Source: an uncultured Verrucomicrobiota bacterium
GTDB lineage: Bacteria > Verrucomicrobiota > Kiritimatiellia > CAIVKH01
DNA length: 8,263 nucleotides
Direction: 5' to 3'
Assembly: GCA_937894535.1 (NCBI GenBank)
Contig: CALBHI010000001.1
Span: forward strand, 1-8,263
Shown: one piece after another, positions 1 through 5,722 of the stretch
Layout: each line of letters begins with the position of its first letter
Numbering within the stretch: the first letter of the stretch is position 1
The notes under the pieces: model-generated
The model's input: the letters and a program-made list of their open reading frames with translations, nothing else
Told to the model about the DNA's origin: nothing
The model's database searches: none
Position numbers and translations under genes: made by a program

Positions 1-363
1 GTTCCAGATGAAGTACCTGTATTCCTTGCCCGTCGCGGACATGCGGGCGTCAAAGGTCGGTTTGACCTTGGCGGCCTTCAGGGCACGGATGTCGTGTTCG
101 AGGAAGCGGTTGATGCCGATGACCAGTTTGTCCGGCTTGATCTCCCGGTCGAGGTCGACATGGACAACCTGGGCGCGGGCATGTACGCCCCGGTCAGTGC
201 GCCCGCTGCTGTTGACCCGCGCGTGTTGTCCGGTCAGTTCAAGCACCGCGCGTTCCAATTCGCCCTGAACGGTGCGTTTCTCGGGCTGCAATTGCCAACC
301 CGAGTAACGGGTGCCGTCATAGCCAACCGTCACCTTGAATCGTTGCCGGGGAGCAGCCTTCAT
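1..363 (-). CDS. truA: tRNA pseudouridine synthase A, N-terminal part (cut by left edge)
   Basis: This is the first 121 residues of TruA, which converts U38-U40 in the anticodon arm of many tRNAs to pseudouridine in the cytoplasm. Visible motifs are YDGTRYSGWQ (residues 15-24), the family's N-terminal strand; TVQGELE (31-37); and SSGRTDRGVHA (52-62), which carries the catalytic Asp at residue 57. TFDARMSATGKEYRY (103-117) matches the family segment just after the first half-domain. Full-length members are about 245-270 residues, so roughly the C-terminal half lies beyond position 1. The ATG at 363-361 overlaps the ruvX stop in an ATGA arrangement, which suggests translational coupling as the fourth gene of the trpA-manC-ruvX-truA run. 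Nothing looks broken; the truncation is only the window edge. The family call is very secure. Confidence 0.95.
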   Translation of the reverse strand, partial: MKAAPRQRFKVTVGYDGTRYSGWQLQPEKRTVQGELERAVLELTGQHARVNSSGRTDRGVHARAQVVHVDLDREIKPDKLVIGINRFLEHDIRALKAAKVKPTFDARMSATGKEYRYFIWN

Positions 364-776
364 GGACTGTGTGAATCGAGGTAATGCTGGAGCATGATGG
401 TGGCGGAGAGCGTATCGACGAGGCCTTTGCGGCGATCACGACGTGCGCCGGATTCGATCAGGATATCGTGGGCGGTCTTCGTGGTCAGGCGTTCGTCCCA
501 GAGTACGACGGGGATGGAGAGGACGGTGGCGAGCTCATCGCGGAACTTTTCGGCGCGCAGGGCAGCTTCCCCGCGAGATCCGTTCATGTTGATCGGGTGA
601 CCGAGGACGCACAGATCGGCGCCAGCCTCGTTGACCATGCGCACGATGGTGTTGCGGATCTGGCCATCGTTCTGGCATTCGACCATGCCATGCGTGCTGG
701 CGATGATGCGGTCGGGATCACTGATCGCGAAGCCGATCCGTTTCGAGCCGAGGTCGACACCCAGCGCACGGCCCAC
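360..776 (-). CDS. ruvX: RuvX/YqgF family RNase H-fold nuclease (putative Holliday junction resolvase)
   Basis: A 138-residue protein of the usual length for the YqgF/RuvX family, an RNase H-like fold linked to pre-16S rRNA 5'-end processing and, in some species, Holliday junction resolution. Family signatures in order: GVDLGSKRIGFAISD (residues 6-20) with the first catalytic Asp at 8; VLGHPINMNGSRGE (57-70), equivalent to the usual VGLPLNMDGS loop; LWDERLTT (92-99) with the acidic Glu 95; and GLVDTLSATIMLQHYLD (118-134) with Asp 121 as the likely third metal ligand. Translation starts at GTG (776-774) directly after the manC TAA with no intervening base. A GAGG lies 8 nt upstream, inside the end of manC, and supports this start. 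The stop overlaps truA by 4 nt. The sequence does not show which of the two proposed roles dominates. Confidence 0.94.
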   Translation of the reverse strand: MGRALGVDLGSKRIGFAISDPDRIIASTHGMVECQNDGQIRNTIVRMVNEAGADLCVLGHPINMNGSRGEAALRAEKFRDELATVLSIPVVLWDERLTTKTAHDILIESGARRDRRKGLVDTLSATIMLQHYLDSHSP

Positions 777-1865
777 TTACAGGACCTCGTGGTAGGTGCC
801 CTTGCCACGCAGATGAACCACCATCTGCTTGATATCCTGGGCACGGTCGCGCGGGCAGACCAGGGTGACGCCCTCGCTCTGCACGACGATCAGGTTATGC
901 ACCCCCAGGAGCGCGGTCAGTCGGTCGCGCGAAAAGACGATGTTGTTCCCCGCATCGAGGGTCTCGCAAGATCCGATCAGCGTATTTCCCGCCGCGTCTT
1001 TCGGGAAATGATTCTCCAGCGCGGTCCATGAACCTACGTCATCCCAGGCAAACGTCCCGCGCGCCGCGATGATGTTTTCCGCTTTTTCCATGACGGCGTA
1101 ATCGATGGATATCTTCTCGACTGCGGGGAATAGGTCCCGCAGCGCCGAGTCCAGACGTCCGGCGCGGGCGGCCGCGCTGATGGTCTCGATGATCGCGCCA
1201 ATGGCCGGCCGGTGGGCCAGCAGGGCCCGTTCTATGCTGGCCACCGACCAGATGAACATGCCGGAGTTCCAGACATAGTCGCCACCTGCCACGTACGCTT
1301 GCGCGGTGGCGAGATCCGGTTTCTCCACAAAACGGCGGGCCTTGGCGAACGACGTGGAGGTTCCGGCGGGCACCGGGTCGCCGAGCTGGATATATCCATA
1401 ACCGGTCGCCGGTTCGGTGGGTTGGATGCCGATGGTAATCAGGACATCCTCGCGTGTGGCGATGCCCAGGGCGTCGGCGAGGGTGGCGCGGAAAACATCG
1501 AGGTTGCCGATGACATGGTCGGCGGTGAGGATGCAGAAGACGCCTTTCGGATCACGCGCCTTGACCAGCGCGGCCGACAGGGCCACGGCCGGGGCGGTAT
1601 CGCGGCCGACCGGTTCCCCCACCACGTTTTCGGGCGGCAAGTAAGGTGCAGCACGGCGGGTGGCTTCGACGAGGTCCTGGTTGGTCACGACCAGGACGCG
1701 CTCGTGCCGGATCAGGCCCTCCAAACGGTCCACGGCCTGGGCCAGCAGGGCTTTTTCCGCTACCAGCGACAGCAGTTGCTTCGGACGTTTGGCTGTGCTG
1801 AGCGGCCAGAAACGTTCCCCGCGGCCCCCGGCAAGAATAACGGCATAGTAGTGATTCGTCGTCAT
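777..1865 (-). CDS. manC: Mannose-1-phosphate guanylyltransferase, single-domain type
   Basis: A 362-residue nucleotidyltransferase that should form GDP-mannose from GTP and mannose-1-phosphate, the donor for mannose- and fucose-type sugars in surface polysaccharides and glycans. The N-terminal GT-A signature LAGGRGERFWPLSTAKRPKQ (residues 11-30) binds the nucleotide. LTADHVIG (113-120) has the metal-binding Asp 116. Further family motifs are GYGYIQ (155-160), FVEKP (179-183), WNSGMFIW (199-206), SIDYAVMEK (253-261) and WDDVGSW (274-280). It lacks the C-terminal cupin phosphomannose isomerase domain of the roughly 480-residue bifunctional ManC/AlgA proteins, so isomerase activity must come from elsewhere. 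The ATG lies 1 nt after the trpA stop, with AAGGAA about 8 nt upstream. No sugar-biosynthesis genes neighbour it here. A related sugar-nucleotide specificity cannot be fully excluded, but the WDDVGSW and SIDYAVMEK motifs favour mannose. Confidence 0.93.
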   Translation of the reverse strand: MTTNHYYAVILAGGRGERFWPLSTAKRPKQLLSLVAEKALLAQAVDRLEGLIRHERVLVVTNQDLVEATRRAAPYLPPENVVGEPVGRDTAPAVALSAALVKARDPKGVFCILTADHVIGNLDVFRATLADALGIATREDVLITIGIQPTEPATGYGYIQLGDPVPAGTSTSFAKARRFVEKPDLATAQAYVAGGDYVWNSGMFIWSVASIERALLAHRPAIGAIIETISAAARAGRLDSALRDLFPAVEKISIDYAVMEKAENIIAARGTFAWDDVGSWTALENHFPKDAAGNTLIGSCETLDAGNNIVFSRDRLTALLGVHNLIVVQSEGVTLVCPRDRAQDIKQMVVHLRGKGTYHEVL

Positions 1866-1866
1866 G

Positions 1867-2667
1867 TTAGATTTCCTTTACCGCGGCAACCATCTTCCCT
1901 ACCCAGGCGGCGGCGGCCTTGCGACCCTTGGGTGACGTACCGGCCTGATGGAACTGGTTCACGATGGCGCTCCCCACCACCACCGCATCAGCAGCGCGGG
2001 CGGAGGCCGCAGCCAGTTCGGGTGTGGACACACCAAATCCGAGGGCGACCGGAAGGTTCACATGCTTGCGGGTAAGCCGAACCAACTCCGCCGCGCCTTC
2101 ACTCAGCGTCTTCTGCATGCCGGTCACCCCGGCCCGTGAGACGCAATATACAAACCCGCTCGCATGCTCCACGATGGCCTTGATGCGTCGTTCCGGGCTG
2201 GTTGGCGTGACCAAGGTGATGTTGTTGATCCGGTTGGCCTTCATCAGCACATTCAACTCGCGCGACTCCTCCACCGGCATATCCAGGAACAACAGGCCAT
2301 CCACGCCGGATTCGGCCGTGCGCTTGATCATTTTCGCATATCCGACAGCGTGGTATGGATTGAGGTAGGTATAGCACATGATCGGGATATCGGTTTGCTC
2401 GCGCAAGCGGGCGATCATGTCGAGCACCCCCACGGGGGTCGTGCCGCTATCGAGGGCACGGTTGGCCGACTCCTGGTTGACGCGGCCATCGGCCAGCGGA
2501 TCGGAAAACGGTATGCCCAGCTCAATGACGTCCACACCGACATCGACCAGGCGCAGCACGATGTCCATCGTATCGTCCAGCGTGGGATCTCCGGCTGTCA
2601 CATACGCGACAAAACCTTTCGTCCCGGACTTTTTCAGTTCAGCAAAACGCTTGTCAATTCGGGTCAT
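1867..2667 (-). CDS. trpA: Tryptophan synthase alpha chain
   Basis: A 266-residue TIM-barrel protein that cleaves indole-3-glycerol phosphate to indole and glyceraldehyde-3-phosphate, passing indole to TrpB. Catalytic residues sit at the canonical positions: Glu 49 in IELGIPFSDPLADG (48-61) and Asp 60 in the same segment. LDMPVEE (128-134), SRAGVTGMQ (177-185), ALGFGVSTPE (208-217) and VVGSAIV (230-236) form the remaining active-site and phosphate-binding loops. Length is normal. The residues after ADG read RVNQ rather than the usual PxIQ, an odd change in the loop facing TrpB. I chose ATG 2667 over the in-frame GTG at 2673 because the AGG of the ribosome binding site (2675-2673) overlaps that GTG and is correctly spaced (5 nt) for the ATG. 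trpB is not adjacent: the upstream gene is pilB. manC follows after 1 nt. Confidence 0.95.
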   Translation of the reverse strand: MTRIDKRFAELKKSGTKGFVAYVTAGDPTLDDTMDIVLRLVDVGVDVIELGIPFSDPLADGRVNQESANRALDSGTTPVGVLDMIARLREQTDIPIMCYTYLNPYHAVGYAKMIKRTAESGVDGLLFLDMPVEESRELNVLMKANRINNITLVTPTSPERRIKAIVEHASGFVYCVSRAGVTGMQKTLSEGAAELVRLTRKHVNLPVALGFGVSTPELAAASARAADAVVVGSAIVNQFHQAGTSPKGRKAAAAWVGKMVAAVKEI

Positions 2668-2672
2668 ATACA

Positions 2673-2675
2673 CCT
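2673..2675 (-). promoter_or_regulatory. Ribosome binding site deciding the trpA start
   Basis: Minus-strand AGG (within GCAGGTG) lies 5 nt before ATG 2667. Its last base is the first base of the alternative in-frame GTG start at 2673, so the site can serve only the downstream ATG. Confidence 0.6.
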
Positions 2676-2702
2676 GCTTACTGGATCATAACGTACCTGC
2701 TC

Positions 2703-2730
2703 ACTATAAGGATGCGGCGGGCATCAGCAA
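2703..2730 (-). promoter_or_regulatory. Candidate sigma70-type promoter for trpA-manC-ruvX-truA
   Basis: On the minus strand, TTGCTG (2730-2725) and TATAGT (2708-2703) are separated by 16 nt. The -10 matches five of six consensus positions, and the -35 keeps TTG. Transcription would start near 2697, giving a leader of about 30 nt to the trpA ATG. It sits in the only sizeable gap between the pilus genes and the trpA run, where an operon promoter is expected. This is pattern matching only. A competing reading, a short ORF across the same bases, is described under findings. Confidence 0.45.
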
Positions 2731-2743
2731 CAGGAAACTTGCC

Positions 2744-2758
2744 GATGACGATGTCATC
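2744..2758. repeat. 15-bp inverted repeat upstream of the trpA promoter
   Basis: GATGAC-GAT-GTCATC is a perfect 6-bp inverted repeat with a 3-bp centre. Its centre lies about 54 bp upstream of the inferred start site, just beyond the candidate -35 element, a location typical of activator binding sites. No T-run follows on either strand, so it is not a terminator. No regulator is identified. Confidence 0.35.
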
Positions 2759-2910
2759 TCGATAGGCAGGCAAGACGCTTCCCTGCTGCCCTCCATAGGG
2801 ACGTTTCACGCAACGGAGGCGGCGGACCATCATGGATATGGCATGTCAGCACGCCGAATGTGAAGGCACCCATCACGTTGGTTGCAGCAAGGCCAAACCG
2901 CCATGTGCCA

Positions 2911-4620
2911 TCAGGTGTACTTGAGCACTTCCTCAACGGTGGTATAGCCGTCGAGGATGCAGCGGATGCCGTCCTCGCGCAAGGTCCGCATGCCGAGCTC
3001 AATGGCCTTGTCGCGGATGACGAGGGTCGGCTTGCGTTCGCTGATCAGGTCGCGAATTGGGTCGGTGATGCGCAGGTATTCGTAGATACCGCGACGGCCC
3101 TTGTATCCGGTCTCGTTGCAGGTCGGGCAACCGGCTCCGAAGTAGAACGAGCGGCCGGCGATGCCCTCACGGGTCAGGCCAAGTTGCTGCAATACGTCAT
3201 CTTCGGGCGTGTAGGGGGTCTTGCAGTTCGGGCAGATGGTGCGGACCAGGCGCTGGCCGAGCACGCCCTCCATGGTTGAAGCGATCAGGAACGGCTCCAC
3301 GCCCATGTCGATCAGACGGGTTACCGCGCCCGGGGCGTCGTTGGTGTGCAGCGTACTGAACACCAAGTGACCGGTGAGCGATGCCTGAATGGAGATTTCC
3401 GCTGTCTCCTTGTCGCGAATTTCGCCGACCATGATGATGTCCGGGTCCTGGCGGAGGAAAGCGCGCAGCGTGCGGGCGAAGGTCAGGCCAATGCTTTCGT
3501 TCATCGGGATCTGGATGATGCCATCGATGTCGTATTCGACCGGGTCCTCGGCGGTGAGCAGTTTGTTCTCGATCTGGTTCAGGCGGCGCAGGGCCGAGTA
3601 CAGGGTGGTGGTTTTACCGGATCCGGTCGGTCCGGTCACCACGACGATGCCGTTCGGCTTGGCGATGTCGTCGCAGAAATCCTGGTAGATATCATCGGGC
3701 ATGCCGATGTTATCGAGGTCGAGCGAGACGACGCTCCGGTCGAGTACGCGGACCACCACGCTTTCCCCGAACTGGGTCGGCAGCGTGGAGACACGGAAGT
3801 CGATCTGGCGGCCGCCGATGCTCAGCTGGATACGGCCGTCCTGGGGCAGGCGGCGCTCGGCGATGTTCAGGCCGGAGATGACCTTGATACGCGAGGTCAC
3901 CGGCAACGCAAGATGTTTGGGCGGAGGGGCCATTTCGTACAGTGCGCCGTCCACCCGGTAGCGGATTTTGAACTCATTCTCGAACGGTTCGAAGTGCACG
4001 TCCGAAGCCTTGTCCTTCACCGCCTGGTACAGGATCAGGTTCACGAAGCGGATGACCGGGGCAAGGTTGGCCGCGCTCTCCAGCTCGATCACCTCGTCCT
4101 TGTAGCCACCGGGAGCGATCTGGCCGACACTCTCCAGTTCATCCTCAAGCGCGGATAACATTTCCGTGACCGACTCGCTCTCATCGCCGTAGAACTGGTT
4201 CAGGAATCCGCGGATATCGGCTTCCTTGGCGACGACAAACGAGACATCGCGGGTCAGTACGAACGACAACTCGTCGATGACCTCCGGGCTCAGCATGTCG
4301 AACGTGGCAAATTCGATGGACTGGCTGTCCATCCGGATCGGTACGACGTTGTACATGCGGGCCACGCTGGCCGGGACAGCGCGGATAACATCCCCGGGAA
4401 TGTCCATATGGACAATATCAACAACTTCGGTGCCGATCTGACGGGCAATCGCCTCGAGCACAGCCTCCTCGGTCATGATATCCATGTCTACCAGCAGCTC
4501 GCGAACGGGTTTTCCCATGCGCTCGTGTTCGTCGAGAACCTCCTCGGCCTGCTTCGTCGTGATCTGCTGGTCGTCGAAGAGTTGCTGCAGCAAAGCGTCC
4601 TTGTATTCCAGTTCGGCCAT
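2911..4620 (-). CDS. pilB: PilB/GspE-family type IV pilus assembly ATPase (second copy, downstream of pilT)
   Basis: A 569-residue hexameric motor ATPase of the GspE/PilB family, cytoplasmic at the base of the pilus or type II machine, powering addition of pilin subunits. The N-terminal region (about 10-145) resembles the MshEN/T2SSE_N domain. The catalytic half has SDVHFEP (206-212), RLPQDGRIQL (257-266), Walker A GPTGSGKTT (330-338), the Asp box TAEDPVEY (356-363), Walker B DIIMVGEIRD (394-403) and the His box GHLVFSTLHTNDA (417-429). Cys 463/466 and 498/501 form the CxxC...CxxC zinc site typical of extension ATPases and absent from PilT. All motifs are canonical. I chose ATG 4620, which has GGTGA 5 nt upstream and lies 4 nt after the pilT stop. 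The farther ATG at 4665 would overlap pilT by 41 nt and add a poorly conserved tail. The sequence does not separate PilB from GspE; the adjacent pilT favours PilB. Confidence 0.93.
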   Translation of the reverse strand: MAELEYKDALLQQLFDDQQITTKQAEEVLDEHERMGKPVRELLVDMDIMTEEAVLEAIARQIGTEVVDIVHMDIPGDVIRAVPASVARMYNVVPIRMDSQSIEFATFDMLSPEVIDELSFVLTRDVSFVVAKEADIRGFLNQFYGDESESVTEMLSALEDELESVGQIAPGGYKDEVIELESAANLAPVIRFVNLILYQAVKDKASDVHFEPFENEFKIRYRVDGALYEMAPPPKHLALPVTSRIKVISGLNIAERRLPQDGRIQLSIGGRQIDFRVSTLPTQFGESVVVRVLDRSVVSLDLDNIGMPDDIYQDFCDDIAKPNGIVVVTGPTGSGKTTTLYSALRRLNQIENKLLTAEDPVEYDIDGIIQIPMNESIGLTFARTLRAFLRQDPDIIMVGEIRDKETAEISIQASLTGHLVFSTLHTNDAPGAVTRLIDMGVEPFLIASTMEGVLGQRLVRTICPNCKTPYTPEDDVLQQLGLTREGIAGRSFYFGAGCPTCNETGYKGRRGIYEYLRITDPIRDLISERKPTLVIRDKAIELGMRTLREDGIRCILDGYTTVEEVLKYT

Positions 4621-4624
4621 AGGG

Positions 4625-5722
4625 TCACCGCTTCCGGTTGTTTTGGGAGTTTTGGATCTTCTCAACCACGCCGTCCACGTCCTGGGCGCTGGTCACGACC
4701 GACTCGTAGCTGATGACACCGCGTTCGTAGAGCGACATCAGGTGGGCATCGAGGGTGTTCATGCCCCACTTCGCGCCGGTCTGGATATCGGAATCGATGC
4801 GGAAGGTCTTGCCATCGCGGATCAGCGCCTTGATCGACGGGGTGCTGATCATGATCTCGAAGGCGGCGACCCGGCCCGGCTTGTCCTGCCGAGGCAGCAG
4901 GACCTGGGAAATAACTGCAACGATGCTCGAGGCGAGTTGGGTGCGGATCTGTTCCTGCTGGTTGGTCGGGAAGGCGTCGACGATCCGGTCCACGGTGCGG
5001 GAGGCCCCGGTGGTGTGCAAGGTGGCGAAGACAAGATGGCCGGTTTCCGCGGCGGTGATGGCGGCCTCCATGGTCTCGAGATCGCGCATTTCACCGACCA
5101 GCATCACATCCGGGTCTTGGCGGAGGGCGCGGCGCAGGGCTTCGCCGAATCCGGGCACATCCACGCCGATTTCGCGCTGGGTGACGATGCTTTTCTTATG
5201 CGGGTGGTAGTACTCGATCGGGTCCTCGATGGTGATGATGTGGCAGTCCCGCGTTTCGTTGATGATGTTGATCATGCTGGCGAGCGTGGTGGTCTTTCCC
5301 GAACCGGTCGGGCCGGTCACCAGGATCAGACCGCGCGGGCGGTAGAGCAATTCGCGCACCGCCTGAGGAAGGCCGATCTGCTCGAGGGTGAGCAAGGTCT
5401 TCGGGATCTGGCGCAGCACGATGCCGACGTGGTGCTTCTGCTTGAAAATACTCACACGGAACCGGGCGCGGTCCTCGAAGCCGAACCCGAAGTCACTGCC
5501 GAGGTCACGGTGCAGCCGGGCCACATGCTCCTGGTCGGTGATCTCCAGCATCAGCCGTTCGGTATCTTCCGGCTTCAGCGGCTCGGTCTCGATCGGCTGC
5601 ATACCGCCGTTGAGGCGCAGAACCGGCGGCGAGCCGACGGTGATGTGAAGGTCGCTGGCCCCCTCCTCCACCACCAGGGTCAGGAGGTCGTGCATGTTCA
5701 ACGTCGATGAGGGCGTGGTCAT
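4625..5722 (-). CDS. pilT: PilT twitching-motility (pilus retraction) ATPase
   Basis: A 365-residue protein of normal PilT length. It should disassemble the pilus fibre, driving retraction, twitching and often DNA uptake. Motifs in order: ASDLHITVG (residues 22-30), PAS-like-domain segments such as RFRVSIFKQ (87-95), Walker A GPTGSGKT (137-144), Asp box ITIEDPIEY (163-171), Walker B DVMLVGEMRD (205-214) and His box GHLVFATLHT (228-237). IKALIRDGK (297-305) is a version of the PilT-specific AIRNLIRE helix required for retraction, and no cysteine zinc site is present; both separate it from PilB. The ATG at 5722-5720 shares its A with the upstream pilB TGA (TGATG), implying termination-reinitiation coupling, with GGGAG upstream. 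Another possible start, Met 10, aligns better with typical PilT N-termini but has no ribosome binding site. It lies between two PilB-like genes. Confidence 0.95.
   Translation of the reverse strand: MTTPSSTLNMHDLLTLVVEEGASDLHITVGSPPVLRLNGGMQPIETEPLKPEDTERLMLEITDQEHVARLHRDLGSDFGFGFEDRARFRVSIFKQKHHVGIVLRQIPKTLLTLEQIGLPQAVRELLYRPRGLILVTGPTGSGKTTTLASMINIINETRDCHIITIEDPIEYYHPHKKSIVTQREIGVDVPGFGEALRRALRQDPDVMLVGEMRDLETMEAAITAAETGHLVFATLHTTGASRTVDRIVDAFPTNQQEQIRTQLASSIVAVISQVLLPRQDKPGRVAAFEIMISTPSIKALIRDGKTFRIDSDIQTGAKWGMNTLDAHLMSLYERGVISYESVVTSAQDVDGVVEKIQNSQNNRKR

Larger units (their letters stand above)
2668..2910. other. Intergenic region between pilB and trpA
   Basis: This is the longest stretch without a confident gene, about 240 nt. 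It contains the candidate trpA promoter, the 15-bp dyad and a 51-codon ORF without a ribosome binding site (2678-2833, minus). I found no hairpin followed by a T-run after the pilB stop, so the end of the pilus transcript is not evident. Read-through into trpA is possible. Confidence 0.6.

Noticed and set aside
384..1031. Plus-strand ORF of 215 codons opposite ruvX and manC
   Set aside because: It is antisense to two confident genes, with no motif or ribosome binding site.
1212..2075. Plus-strand ORF of 287 codons across manC and the end of trpA
   Set aside because: It is antisense to two confident genes and crosses their junction; the Arg/Pro-rich tail is typical of a shadow frame.
2668..2673. 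GTG at 2673 as the trpA start
   Set aside because: Its first base is part of the ribosome binding site serving ATG 2667, and no other site lies suitably upstream.
2674..2910. Intrinsic terminator after the downstream pilB
   Set aside because: Only weak 4-5 bp dyads are present and none is followed by a T-run on the minus strand.
3693..3709. Overlapping short palindromes (CATCGG/CCGATG around GGCATGCC) in the downstream pilB
   Set aside because: The arms are only 6 bp and fully explained by the codons of a conserved-looking peptide; expected by chance in this composition.
4621..4665. Upstream ATG at 4665 as the start of the downstream pilB
   Set aside because: It would overlap pilT by 41 nt and add a basic tail unlike the family. 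ATG 4620 has GGTGA 5 nt upstream and sits 4 nt after the pilT stop.
4475..5710. Long plus-strand ORF of 411 codons opposite pilT
   Set aside because: It lies antisense to a complete pilT with all catalytic motifs. Long mirror frames are common in G+C-rich coding DNA, and its translation resembles no family I know.
5695..5722. Met 10 (ATG 5695) as the pilT start
   Set aside because: It aligns better with typical PilT N-termini but has no ribosome binding site. ATG 5722 has GGGAG upstream and a TGATG junction with the previous gene.
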